From assembly GCA_008711295.1 (NCBI GenBank), contig VUYV01000080.1:3199557-3263556 (forward strand): DNA of 64,000 nt. The letters are read 5' to 3'. The notes beneath the pieces are model-generated. The model ran no database searches. It was not told the DNA's origin and was given only the letters and a program-made list of their open reading frames with translations. The position numbers and the translations under genes are program-made. Below, one piece after another: positions 32,116 to 44,300 of this stretch (position 1 is the first letter of the stretch; the number at the start of each line of letters is the position of its first letter). This stretch comes from Anarhynchus alexandrinus. Taxonomy: Eukaryota > Chordata > Aves > Charadriiformes > Charadriidae.

Positions 32116-34339
32116 GTAAGATAATATAAAGAATATAACTATATAATCGGCTGTGAAAACAACCCCTTGTAAAGTTTTGTTTCATGCTTTTTTTCTTCAG
32201 TAGATATACCTTAGCATAATGTTCCCAGTGATAATCATTCCTCTTCAGGTAAAATACAGAGTGTTCAACAATAATTATAATTATAGTTGACATTACAGTT
32301 TACAGTACTACAGACTTGATAGACATGTTGCTGTTTAATAAGATGAAATGAATCAAAATATGTTGGCAGTTCACGTTCAGATTCTCACTGCCATCTTGAA
32401 ATAGTGTTTCTTCTTTAGGTTCTCTGTACCTTATTGTACATGATGGTGCTATAATTCTGTATGCAAATAACAGAATCTTAAAAGCCAGTCATGAAACTTT
32501 GGAGACTAGGATTTCGATTGACTTTATTCTGTACTGCATATGGAGCTTGGCTAGAAAAGTATAATACAGACATAAAACTTCCCAGGTTAGCATCCCAAGG
32601 AACTGGAGTCTCCAGAATGTTTGGTATGTGTTTTGCCAGGTGTTTCTTCTGGCATGAGGTCCTAAATCTGACATTAATGTTCTTTAGGATCATACAATTT
32701 TTAGAGTGGTGGATGGGCTTATAAATGCTGTGAGACTAAATCTATTTTTTGTAGATGGGATGTGGTGGCTTTGAAAAATTACATGGCTTTTTTTAAAAAG
32801 GAAGTATTAAATACTATAGCTATTTTTATAATGTTGTTAATAGATAGTGATAGGAGTTGTTGTGTTCCAAGAGTCTGTGATAACAGCCATATGACTTACA
32901 GATGGTAATATGATCACTGCAATGTCACATGTTAAAAAGAGTAATAATCAGGGAATTCAGTAGTTCAGACCAATGGAAGGTGACAAGGATTCACAGAGGT
33001 CATGTGTGCAGCCCTGCAGGTCATGAGATGGTTCTGGCTTCTGTGGTGCTGACATACACCTTCTCAAGACTGTGGATTTGCAGAAGCAATGTATTGGAAG
33101 ATTTCCAGTTAGAGGTGAGTGACCTTATTTTTTAGATTTGAGGGGCTTCTTTTTTTCTTGTATTTTAAATTGCATAGGCTCTGGACCTCAGTGCTTCTAT
33201 TTCCGCTTAACATCCCTGCACTAGGTGAATAACAAGAGGGGATTTGATGGGTAAAAGGAAAAGCATCTATTAATTATTTTGAAGTGGAAATGCTAACAAT
33301 TTGGATACTAAGTATTGAAAACAAAGGTGTTATAATTTTAATGAATTTGCTGATTATCTTCACATGTAAATTCTACATTAGAAAAATCTATAATAGTGTT
33401 TTTGAATATGTTCAGTGGATGTTTAATTACCTGTTTACCTGCTCACTGCCATTGATCTACTTTAAGCATATTAATGTGTGGCTTCATTCATGTTAAGCTG
33501 ATCACCAGCAGTATGAGCATTAGAAATCAGAGCTCCCATTTAACACTATTTCTTGAAGGGAAAATTAAGATAAAGGTATGGTCATCATTCATGATGGTTT
33601 GTTGAACTTAACGCATGCAACTGTAATGAAATCACCAAAATTTAGAATCATAGAATCATAGAATCATAGAATGGTTTAGGTTGGAAAGGACCTTGAAGAT
33701 CATCGAGTTCCAACCCCCCTGCCATAGGCAGGGACACCTCCCACTAGACCAGGTTGCCCAAGGCCACGTCCAGCCTGGCCNTGCAACTGTAATGAAATCA
33801 CCAAAATTTCTGTAAAAATAATTTATCTTAGTATTAACATATAATTCAATTTGCATCTTAGTATTGAAAGCATAATTCTTCAGAAGAGCAGTGAGTATCA
33901 ACTACTCTACTGCAGATTATTACTGTGAATAGTCCTGCTTTTTAGTGGTATAACTACTTTATTGCTATGGGAAGTCATTACTGGATCACCACAGTAGATT
34001 GTGGAAGTTATCAGTACAACATAGGTAGCAAGATGTGAACTGTTCAGCTAAATAATTTTTGGACATGCTGTAACTAATACTATGAAATGAGATTGAGGAA
34101 TCAGTTTTGTTGCTTAAAAATCCAAAAGCAGAAACAGCCTTGACTATCTCTTCATACAATTTTGTGAATGCTTTGCATCTAGTAGATAAGTTATTTCTAA
34201 TATTTAAACTTGTGGGTCCCTCCATCTGTCAGGATGGAAATAGGCCATTCCTTTTGAATCTCACTGGTAGTTAGTGGCATTGTACTGTTACACTTCCAGA
34301 ATCTCCGAACACTGACTTGCCTGTTACTTTCTCTTCCAG
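32116..34339 (+). other. Interval between GCA-like relic exons
   Basis: The EF-hand exons of GCA should lie here. I see only doubtful similarity near 32500-32560 and 33060-33120 and no intact EF-hand loop. It contains the truncated CR1 at 33644-33780 and an N at 33781. Confidence 0.5.
33644..33780 (-). mobile_element. CR1 3' fragment ending at an N, flanked by a 28-bp direct repeat
   Basis: Three copies of the terminal AGAATCAT unit precede the usual CR1 tail, and the element stops at the N at 33781. The 28 bases before it (33616-33643) recur immediately after the N (33782-33809). This is consistent with a CR1 insertion with a target duplication and an internal assembly gap, or with a contig-end artefact. 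Confidence 0.85.
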
Positions 34340-34455
34340 TTCTTGTGGTGTGCCGTGGCATTCTGAGTGCTCAACTGCTGGAGGAAAAGAGGATCACCAA
34401 CCTGTCAAAATTCGTGTTTAGAAGAACTGCTGTGAAAGGAAGCTATTGTAGAGTT
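34340..34455 (+). pseudogene. GCA: Decayed grancalcin last-exon-like segment
   Basis: Follows the acceptor CTCTTCCAG. The nucleotides AGGAAAAGAGGATCACC and AAAATTCGTGTTT resemble the RKRDHL and NFVY blocks near the grancalcin C-terminus. They are interrupted by TGA codons and small indels, ending GCTATTGTAG. A poly(A) signal AATAAA follows at 34529-34534. The match is weak on its own but lies in the right place and orientation. Confidence 0.4.
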
Positions 34456-34534
34456 TTTAATCTTCCTGCCTGATAAGACATGCGCTTTGAATGAATACTT
34501 TGATTGTTTTTAAATGCACATTCACAGCAATAAA

Positions 34535-36933
34535 TATTTTTTGCATTTTACTATATTTAGAAGGATGGCTTTTTTTTTTTGTTTGTACACGCATAATTCC
34601 AGACAAGTCATCTTCTGTGTTAAACTCAAGACCTTAATGAAAAGGAAAAGCTTATGGTCATACATAATAGGCCGTGTCTTATAAATGGGTAGCTTGCTTA
34701 CTCAAATAAAACATCAGAGACCCTAAATGCTATATGCATTTTTTTCATTAGTAGTGGCATACTGTCTCAGATGGCACGCTCCAAAAAATTCTGCTGGTTT
34801 AGAGAAACTAGATCAGTGGACTCGATTAAAAAACCAAAATGTTCTAGATATGACTTTCTTACTGCTCCAGCTTCTTGCAATACAGTGGTGTTTGCGTGAG
34901 GCAAAGTCAGATAATACTATTTGAATACAGCTGGAATGACCTTCAACTGATTGTGGTTTTTTATCCCACCTAGGGCTTTTACCCAAGGAGATCTGTGGGT
35001 GTGGTATTCTTTTTGTTTGGTTGGTTGTTTTTTGTTCTGTTTGGTGGTTTTGTTTGTTTGTTTTATTTTTTTAATTTTTAATTTTTGTCTTTTTAAGAGC
35101 TCAGTTTATCCAAGAAGCTTTTGGTGGCTTTTCATCTGGATCAGTAAAATCACTTGCTGAAGAGGTCTTGCATGGTAAACCCATTCCATGGTTCATTCTA
35201 AATTCTCTAAAATAAAATGATTCAAGCAACAGAAGTGTCTGGCTTGAAGAGGGATATTTAGACAGCACTTTTGATCAAAATATTCTGTGAAAATTTTGGC
35301 CTCAATGGATAACAATTGTCAGCTTTGTTACCCAGATTTTGTAACTAGAAGTTATCTTAGATTTTTGAATTCCTCGGTCGGTGAAGTTAAGGGGGTAGAC
35401 ATGGATATAACTTCCCATTCTACTTGAGGGATGGAGCCGATATGATACATGGAGATTGCTGTGTGCACAGCATTTTCTGAAAAGGTCTAATTTTGTGTGT
35501 CTTATCTGTGTGCTTCAAGCCAGTGAGTGGTGTCCTGTGTAATTCTGTGCTGTTATGTTTATTCCCATGGTGTTGTGAGTATACTAAATAAAATTACTTA
35601 TTTTTTTGTTCCGTGTTTTTCATTCAAACTTTTTGGATCCCTCTTAGTGGTGTTTGCATTATAGTAACTAAATTCAAGTCAGTCACAAAGGAAATGTTCA
35701 CATCCTGTTTATGACTGAAATTAGCGTGTTACATTTATTTGTGCATGTTTAGATTTCTTGCAAATAAGTCTTTGTGGTGATATAAAATACTGAATATACG
35801 TACAGTGTACAAGTGCTTTTATTTGTACAGTAAACAATTTTCCAGGAGATCTTTTCTGAAAGCAAAATAATAACTTGCATTAACTGCATTGTACAAAAAC
35901 CTGTTATACAAACAGGATTTGCTACAGCTCATAGTAATGAAGTATTTATCTAGATTCAGTTTTCAAAACTTTCTTTTTATTTCCAACTTTACAATATCAT
36001 AAAGTTTCAGTATAGAAAATGTAAATAATGCATAAAAGGGGCAAATGCCTCCTGTGGGAGGCTTTAATTTGGTCCATCTAATTTCCATTCCAAAGAGAAT
36101 AGCCATGTTCTGCATTCATTAATAATCAAAGAACTTCCCAAGTGGGCATTAAAAAAACCCCCAAGTAGCTAGATGAAGAAAAATGTTTTTTCATTAATAA
36201 TGCAGTTCTATCTACTACTCGTACATAGAGGTACAGTGAGAAAAAGTAAGCTTGCCATAGTGATGCGATGCCTTCATGCCATTCCAAGCTCTGGGACATG
36301 TTCTTTTAGTATCATTGATAAAACTTGGTGTTGCCTTGATTTTCAGATGTGATTTATTCTGTAGAGCTTGTTTATTTTTCTCTCATTAAGCTATTTGCTG
36401 TTTCACTTCTAATAGACTCTTTTTCAAGTCTGGAAAAAAAATTACGTATAGAGTAGATGCAGTATGTAAGTGATACCGGGACTGCTGTATGATTTAAGAA
36501 CATATCATTCCTCATAAAACTGAAGGAAATTTTAGGTTCAGAGTAAGTGTGTTTTTGTGGAGAAAAATTCTTAGTATAAAAATTGACTTTGTTAAAGAAA
36601 ACCTATCTCAGTGATATTGAAAATGCCACTATACTATTGATGCCACAAAAACATTTTAGAAACATCCAAAAGCCAGTTTCTGGGTCTGCAGAAGTATTGT
36701 TAAAAATAACAAGCTATTGCTGTGTTTAAGACTGAGCTCAGTAGATGGGGGAAAAAAATTCTGTGTGTAAATAAAGAGCGAGCCTGTAGATGAATGGAGA
36801 GGAGATGTCCACTAGACCCAATTCCCAATCTGATGAAAAATGTGGTAACATGTAACTACTGGCTCTTATTTTTATTTAAGCCAATGAACGAAGAGTCCAA
36901 CCCTAAATACTAGCACCTGGACACCTATTCTAC
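34535..36933. other. No gene seen; simple-sequence stretches
   Basis: Contains a T/G-rich low-complexity stretch (about 34995-35095) and several AATAAA motifs (for example near 35586). No coding exon or mobile element is recognised. Confidence 0.6.
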
Positions 36934-37337
36934 GAGGAGAGGCTGAGAGAGTTGGGGCAGTTCAGCCATGATGAAGAGAAGGCTCCGGGGAGATCTTATT
37001 GCGGCCTCCCAGTACCTAAAGGGGGCCTACAGGAGAGCTGGGGAGGGACTTTTTACGAGGGCATGTAGTGATAGGACGAGGGGGAATGGCTTCAAACTGG
37101 AAGAGGGCAGGTTTAGATTAAACAGTAGGAAGAAATGTTTCACTTTGAGGGTTGTAAGGCACTGGAACAGGTTGCCCAGAGAAGTTGTTGAGGCCCCATC
37201 GCTGGAGGTGTTCAAGGCCAGGCTGGACGTGGCCTTGGGCAACCTGGTCTAGTGGGAGGTGTCCCTGCCCATGGCAGGGGGGTTGGAACTTGATGATCTT
37301 CAAGGTCCTTTCCAACCTAAACCATTCTATCATTCTA
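36934..37337 (+). mobile_element. CR1 LINE 3' copy
   Basis: Runs from GAGGCTGAGAGAGTTGGGGC through a 94-codon open C-terminal ORF2 segment (36968-37252) and the 3' UTR to ACCATTCTATCATTCTA. It is 5'-truncated. Confidence 0.93.
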
Positions 37338-40300
37338 AGAGTATAGAAACATCAGGGCTTCTCATCTGCAGGTGTGGCATTACATGCAGCTTTCATTCAA
37401 GGAATCATGCCTTCCGCTACGCTGCTGTTCTAATAGTGTCCAGGCTAGCTCAGCAGCTCTCAAACGGGAGGGGACACAATTCATCTGTGGGCAAAACTCA
37501 AGTTGCTTCACCTAAACAGGCAGCCAGAGGCCACGTGAAGGAGTGCTTTTCAGCTGTTTGGATGTTACTTATAATGTTGGTGAGTTACACAGAAGCTTTG
37601 ATGGGTGACCTGCGCTCACCAGAGAGAGGAGATTGCCAGGACACAATCTGCAGCAGGAAAAGGGTAGACAGGTTCATCCACTGTGATACGGGAGATCAGA
37701 AAACCTGTGTTCGCTGAGTGTACAGAGTGGGAACATAAAAGGAGAGGAAGGCATGCAATTGATCACATGCTTCCTGGAAACAGCAGTTAGGGCACATGCA
37801 AATGGCGCAGGTTGCTGCGCAGTTTAAATATTGAAAAGCATCGCAATCTGTCATTTGCTTTAAACATTGAACTAGAACCATAGCTGGTGGAAGCTAATGA
37901 ACTTCATGAAGAGCTCTGCTGATTTGTACCGTCTCACCTCTCACATTTGGAGTGATTGTCCCAAATTGCTTTGATACTTCAGCTACATTAGCTGTTCTTG
38001 AATTTCCAGGATACTTCTCTGTATCTACAGCTTATAATTTATACGTATTTTGAGCCACAGGTTTTAAATGTAATACCCAAGGTGAGTGTTCCTAAGCTCA
38101 AGCAAGCCCAAAACATGTCCTAAAGTCCTGAAAGCCTCTATGGATATGTTACAGCTGCGTATTGTGATGTGTGGGTATGCAACCTTTACGTTATTCCCAG
38201 CTTGATTTGGATAACACAGACCCATTTCTATCAAGTCAGAAACAGACTGGCCATAAAGGGAGCCCTCCCCCCCCTCCCCCCCCCCAAAAAAAAACCAAGA
38301 CCAAAACAAAGAGAAGAATGTTTGCTGTATAGAAAATCAAGACATTTCCAAAAAACATTGTTTGTACCTGTTTCTAGAAGAAACAAGCTTGAAGCAGTGG
38401 GTCTTCATGTGCTTCACTGTACCGCAACAAGAAAAGAAGATATCTGAGAAGGCAGATCTTTCTTTGTCAGGGAAAGGGCAGCTAGAGTATTGCCAACCAA
38501 GTTGTCATCTTTCATGTTGTGTTTCTTCATTCCCTGGCAGATGTCTAGGGAGCTTAGAATCTCCATAACTTTGCAGAATCTCCCTCAGTTGCCCCTATTT
38601 GAGATTTTTCATCTTGATAAATACATACAAAGAGAAGGGAAGGAACAAAGCTTCTTTGAGCCAAGAAAAGGAGTGAGGGATGGAGCTTTTCCTTCACTTG
38701 GACTAATTGAAATAGTTGTCGCTTTTCCTCTTCCCCAATGCTCCTTCCCCAGTCCACCTGTTTTGCTCAGTCTCTTTGCAGTAATGTGAAATACCAAGTG
38801 ATGAAAGGCATTTTGTAAAGCAATGCTCATGCATTATACTTTTTTCATTAATTTTATTTTTAATTTGTACCAGACTTTTTCAAATGTAGCATAACCACAA
38901 ATACTTTTTTAGAAAATGTGCTAGCTCGTTCTTTGTAACAGACATTAATATTAGTTACTAGACTGAGATAGAGCAGAAGTTGTTAACATTTGCTATTTAA
39001 AAAAAATAAAAGCAGAAGCTATTTCACTTTGTTATTCAGCGCTCCTGTTTGAATGGAGTGTGTGCAGGCAGAGACTCTGACTGGCCCAGTGTTGCTGTCA
39101 CCTAGGATCTGATCCTGAAGGCACTGAGCAGTGCAGACCTCCCGTCGTCGTGACAGAAGTAAGAGCAGCCCGTTGTAGCATTTGGACCTTTCAACAATCA
39201 TCAGTAGCATCAGACAGGAGAAAATTTGATCTCGTATGGGAAGGGTTGGTTTGTCTTTTCACTTCCAAAGGTATACAGTTAATTCATTGTCGTATCTTTA
39301 TATGCAAAGGTAAAGCAGAGCTCTGCTCAGCAGCTCAACGCTCGTGCTAATTGTAAATGAGACAAGATTCAGCCACCTTGGATTTCTCTGCTGGCTGTGG
39401 ATGACTAAAAGTGTTGTATGTCATTCTGACCCCCCCATACAAAAAATGTACCTATTAATGTGAGGGTCGACCACTATTGCATTGCTCTGTAGCACTGGTT
39501 TAGAACAGAGGGCTTAATTGGTACTAGTTAAAATTTAACTGCTCCCTCACTAACTGGGTTACGTGCTTTTCTGAAACCAGTTCTCTTCCTAGAGCATTTC
39601 GCATTAAAGCTTTAAGATTAGAAAATAATGTGAACATTTTAAAATATTTAAAAACAGTAATAAAAAGGTCAATTCCTTCTAAAATAAACACAACATTTGA
39701 AGCAGAATAATATTTTAATAAAATTAAATCTAAGTATTCACAAAGCATTATGCACATACAGTACATACTGTATTTAAAGCCTACGGACCTTAAATCATTT
39801 TATTCTAATGTAGTCAGCTTTGGACACAAGCTAAGCTTACTCGTTCTGTAATAAGAAAGTTTACAATTGTTCCTGAAGGTGATTTTACATATATACATAT
39901 ATATATATAGCTTTATATCTATACTCCTACATGTAAGTGTAGGTATATACACACACTTATGTGTATGTGTGTATATAAATATATACACGCATACATACAC
40001 ACATATGTACATATATGAAATACACACATGCGCACATACAGGAACGTGTGCACGGTGTATGAGTGTGTCCACATACATATATATATACGCCATCTAGGAT
40101 CATTGGAGAGGGGCCAGTCAGTAAAAACAGATAACTGCAAACAACCACCCTAAGAATTATAAAACAAAAATGTGTAAAGTATTTTTTAATTAAACAGATT
40201 GTTAATAATTTGTATTGAACAAAAGGAACATAGTCTTCTCTATTATATATAAATTAGATTTATTGCATTTGATTATGTTTGTGTGACAGATGAAGAGTAC

Positions 40301-41068
40301 CTGCCTGCTCATGACAGCTAACTTCTGTGATGCATTTTTTTTTTTAAAAACCAAATGTAGTGGAAACAAATTATTCAATTAATGCAGTTTTGTGGATGTG
40401 GCCTATGGCGATACTTTCCAGCATGTGGCAGTTTTCCTGTCTGTTAAAATACTGCCCTACTTTAATTGATTTGGAAGGAGGCTGGTTTCTCTGTCCTAAT
40501 TGTTTCAAACCCAGAAGTCTCGTTTACCTTATTCTTTCTCTAGATTCAGAATCATTCTGATTTATTATAAAAAGCTCACTACAAGAAAGATAAATCAATT
40601 TTCGAAAGTGAGCTAGAAGACGGTTTTGCTTGAATTTTAGCTTGGTCATGTAGGAGTTTTTTCTATGTGAATTATTGTTATTGGTCTCCTATTTGCTCTG
40701 AAGACATATTCACAATAAAATACTATTTCCATGACAGCAGTAAATGGTAATCTCCATGCAACGTAAACTGTAATTTGAGAACATGCATGTTATTTAAAAA
40801 AAAATAAAAATATAAGGTGCCTTGAGAATGCTGGCAGTTTTACATTTGGAACATACAGTTAGTGTGTGTGTATATGTATATATTTACATCAGAACTGCTC
40901 AACTTTACCTTACAAGCTTCAGATTTAGGAAAATATACAGTACTTTTGCATATAATTGTATATTCCTTGTAGCCCCTGAGTCAAGTATAGAGGATTTAAA
41001 TACAAAAAAAAGGAAAAACAGCCATTAAAAGCACTTACATTTTTATGTGAAGTAATAGTATAAAAGTA
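37338..41068 (-). other. KCNH7: KCNH7 3' flank, probably including its 3' UTR
   Basis: Lies downstream of the KCNH7 stop codon. Several minus-strand AATAAA signals (TTTATT on the plus strand, e.g. near 40557, 40258 and 39795) could end the transcript, but I cannot choose between them. Contains a C-run/A-run near 38268-38297 and the alternating-purine-pyrimidine tract at 39888-40090. Confidence 0.5.
39888..40090. repeat. (TA)n / (CA)n / (TG)n microsatellite cluster
   Basis: A roughly 200-bp stretch of mixed TA, CA/TG and TACA units. It includes an imperfect inverted repeat around 39943-39976 (TATATACACACAC facing GTGTGTATATA). Likely a hairpin- or Z-DNA-prone polymorphic microsatellite, placed in the 3' region of KCNH7. 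Confidence 0.85.
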
Positions 41069-41335
41069 TTATTTCCCAGGAAGACCAGGATCAGAAACAT
41101 GCCTATGAAGACTCAAGATTCCTACAGTGCTTAGTGAAGATTCTGGCAAGGAAGGGTGCCTAATTGGCTGGAGATAAGTTTTACAATGCTGTGGGGGACA
41201 CTCTGCAGACTGCTCACGTTCTTGCTCTAAAAAAGAAACCAGGTTGTCTTCTGAGGCTGTGTTAAGATGCACTCCGCTTGAGAGGGATTCTTTGGATTTA
41301 AGTTTTGATTTTTCAAGGTCTAGAAATTCAGGACA
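41069..41335 (-). CDS. KCNH7: KCNH7 last coding exon with stop
   Basis: 267 nt: 88 codons plus TAA (41069-41071). Acceptor TTCCAG|TGTCC. It encodes [20 protein letters not shown], then [11 protein letters not shown] and the conserved [17 protein letters not shown] to the DPGLPGK end, matching the KCNH7 C-terminus. Confidence 0.96.
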   Translation of the reverse strand, partial: CPEFLDLEKSKLKSKESLSSGVHLNTASEDNLVSFLEQEREQSAECPPQHCKTYLQPIRHPSLPESSLSTVGILSLHRHVSDPGLPGK

Positions 41336-44300
41336 CTGGAAGGGAGGAGAAGAAACAAGATGGTAATAATTAAATCGGTCTCTTCCAGGCTCTTGTTCTG
41401 CTCAAAATTAGTACATTCAGATGGTTGCTGGAAAACCATGTTTGAAAATTAAGCAGTGTACTGAAATACTTTTATGTGGTATTGCCTTTGATTTAATGTA
41501 ATTGAATGCAATTCTGTTGATTAATTGTGGAAGCCTGGATATCTTGTCCCCTCTTCAGACTTGCACGTGTGATATGAAAAATAGGCATATGAACAGCTCT
41601 TTCTGAAGGACTGAATGATCTTGAGACCTGACCTAAGAGTATGGATCTCAACATTCTTGAATTTGCAGTTTTGTTTCAGAACATAACTCTGGAATTGCAT
41701 CATTCCAAACATTAAAACCATTTGGATTCCAGTCTCAACACTCAGTTCGTCTTCACTTTCAAACTTGGAAATTGTGTGAAGTGTGGCTATATTTCTGTTC
41801 AGGCAGTGATATGTCTATATTTTTTGTGCAGGTATATGCACAGTGGGTTTACACTTCTGAAAACTTCTGCTGCACATTTACTGCCCTCATAATCTTTATG
41901 CTTGTGAACTGATGCCTTCTGAATGTGTTGGACTTACCGTGCCCACATGCGTTCCAGCATACGTATGAGGAATCTGACACAGCCAGGCACGCTGGATTTA
42001 CTAATCGTATGCTACATGACTGATTTGGGATTCCTAGACATGCAGCAGCCTGTTTGGAAATAATATGCCACATTTCTGCCCAAGCTGTTAAACTCCAGAA
42101 ATCCCAAACAAATTTGAAAATCAGCAGATGTTGCCCGAACAGAACTGGGGTGGAAAACATGCATTGGGAAACGCAGATATGTCACAGCTCTGTATGTTTG
42201 TATTTCCACCATTAGCAAGGGACTGGACATAAGAATGGTTTTAGCCCCTCCCACTTCCATATGTGTATACCCATTGTGCAGCATCAGCTGGACTTCTCTG
42301 GCCTGTACCTTGAAGAAAACCTAGTCATGGTGTTTCTCAAGGCTTCATGAATGGGACCTATGGCAGATGCACGCATGCAGGCAGGTCTGATGCTTGGAAA
42401 GTGTTTGTGGTTTACAGCTGTGTCTAGTATTTGTCATTTCTGCTAACTTTTGTGAAGAGCATGATAATAAAGTAAATCAGTCTGATTAGAAGATCATTGT
42501 ATGAATCTCTACAACCCTCATAGATAATGTGGCCTCTGAAACCATGGTATCTAAGTCCACTGTGGAGATGCTAGGTCAAAATAGTAATTTCATGTTCCTT
42601 TAACTAGTGAACAAGCACCTAGATTGCTACACGTTTCTTCCATCACAAGCTAAAAAGATTAGCAAACCTATTTCAATCTTATTGAACATGTACATACCTG
42701 AGATGAAGGACTGAAACTTCTGTCTGTTTTGATTGATGCTGCAGGCTGAAGCTTTTGTATCGCCCGGATTGCTGGCTGTTGGTACTCTGCACCTGCAGTC
42801 ACCATGCTATAGGCAGGTGGAATGAGCGTTGACTGCCTTTGCAGAAGCTGCAGGATGGTTTGGATATCAGCAGTCATTTGGGATTCAAGCCTGGAAAAGT
42901 AATGCAAAAAGAGTTAACTGGTTAGGAATAGGTATATTTTAACGTGCTGGCTACATAGACATTGAAGAGGGATCTGCAGCTTCTTAATAAAACAAACTAT
43001 TGCTTGTTATGACATGACCATGTCTTAAATAGGAAAGAACAGAAGAGGGAGTACTGAGCCCTTCCAAAGCTTGCTGGCTCTCCCTTTCCTTCACAGAACA
43101 TATCTGCATGCTTGTCTGATCTTTTTGCTACATTAAGAATGATTTCATTACTGTCCCTTATGATTGCAACAAAAAGTAACACAGGGAACCAGGTCTTTGG
43201 TTGAAATTAACTGGAATAAATGTACTCTCTTCATTGTAACTAACTTGATATGTACTGGCTGAGGATGGGACACTATTTCTGATACATCTGGCAATTAATT
43301 TTGACATTCCCAATGCTAATACAATGCACTGAAATAGGCAGAAAACCACATTTGTGTTTTTCCACAGTTAGAATATAAAAGATGATTTCAAGATCATTAA
43401 AAACCACAACCACCCAAATCTCCTTACTGTGAGAATTTATTCAGACTTATTCAGGCCTCAGAATTAATGTCAACATTTCTGACGTTCAAATTTAGTAACT
43501 TTTTTCCTTTTTTTCCTTTTTCACATATTTGTATATGACTTCTGAAACACTTGAGCTGCTTATGTTGTTCAAACTTACAGTTCCATAGCACTGAAATGAT
43601 TTTCAAATGGTCTTGCCAAGATCTGTGACAAACTCAGCAATAGGTAATGCCTGTTGTGCCTCCCAGCTGCTGGAAGGCTACGGAACGTGCTATGACAGAC
43701 TGTAATACAGATATACAGCCTTCTGTATTGCAACTCTTCTGACAGAGTAAATAAATCTTTGTCAGCAGCCTTTAATGTTGTGAATGTTACTACTTGGGCT
43801 CCCTACAGCAGCAGAATTGATCCTGTGCTGACAGATTTTTGCTTTCACCAGGTGCTTCACTGATACAATTTTTTATCATGTTGGTGTTGTCTATTGCCTG
43901 TGTAATTTATTTGTAAAAGTATCTATGAAATTAATCTGACAGGTATGCTCAAAGTATATTTAGGATGCTGTTTCTTCCTTTATTGGGAGAAGCTGGTTTT
44001 GTGGTGTCAGCTCTTATGAAGAAAGGGCCAAACCGGGGCGTTACAGCCAGTCATGCCCTACTTGCCCTCTTGTTCAGCTCCCTGGGGTTCTCCGCTACTT
44101 GCAAATGTGCTGATCTCACACCAGCATGATGCTGATGCCGCCATCCAGAGAGCTTCCATGTGCTAACCTGGGCTTTAACATCTCAGTGAATAAGAGATTT
44201 AGCACTGGAGGACTTATATTAACGATTGGCCTGGAATTAACTCTCAAATTGCTCCGTTCTTACTTTGTTAGCACTTGATGGGAGTTTCCTGGTACTTCAA

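Noticed and set aside
32491..32724. 78-codon open frame suspected to be a GCA EF-hand exon
   Set aside because: Only short stretches resemble grancalcin nucleotides (for example GGAGCTTGG). No EF-hand loop can be read, so the similarity is too weak to call.
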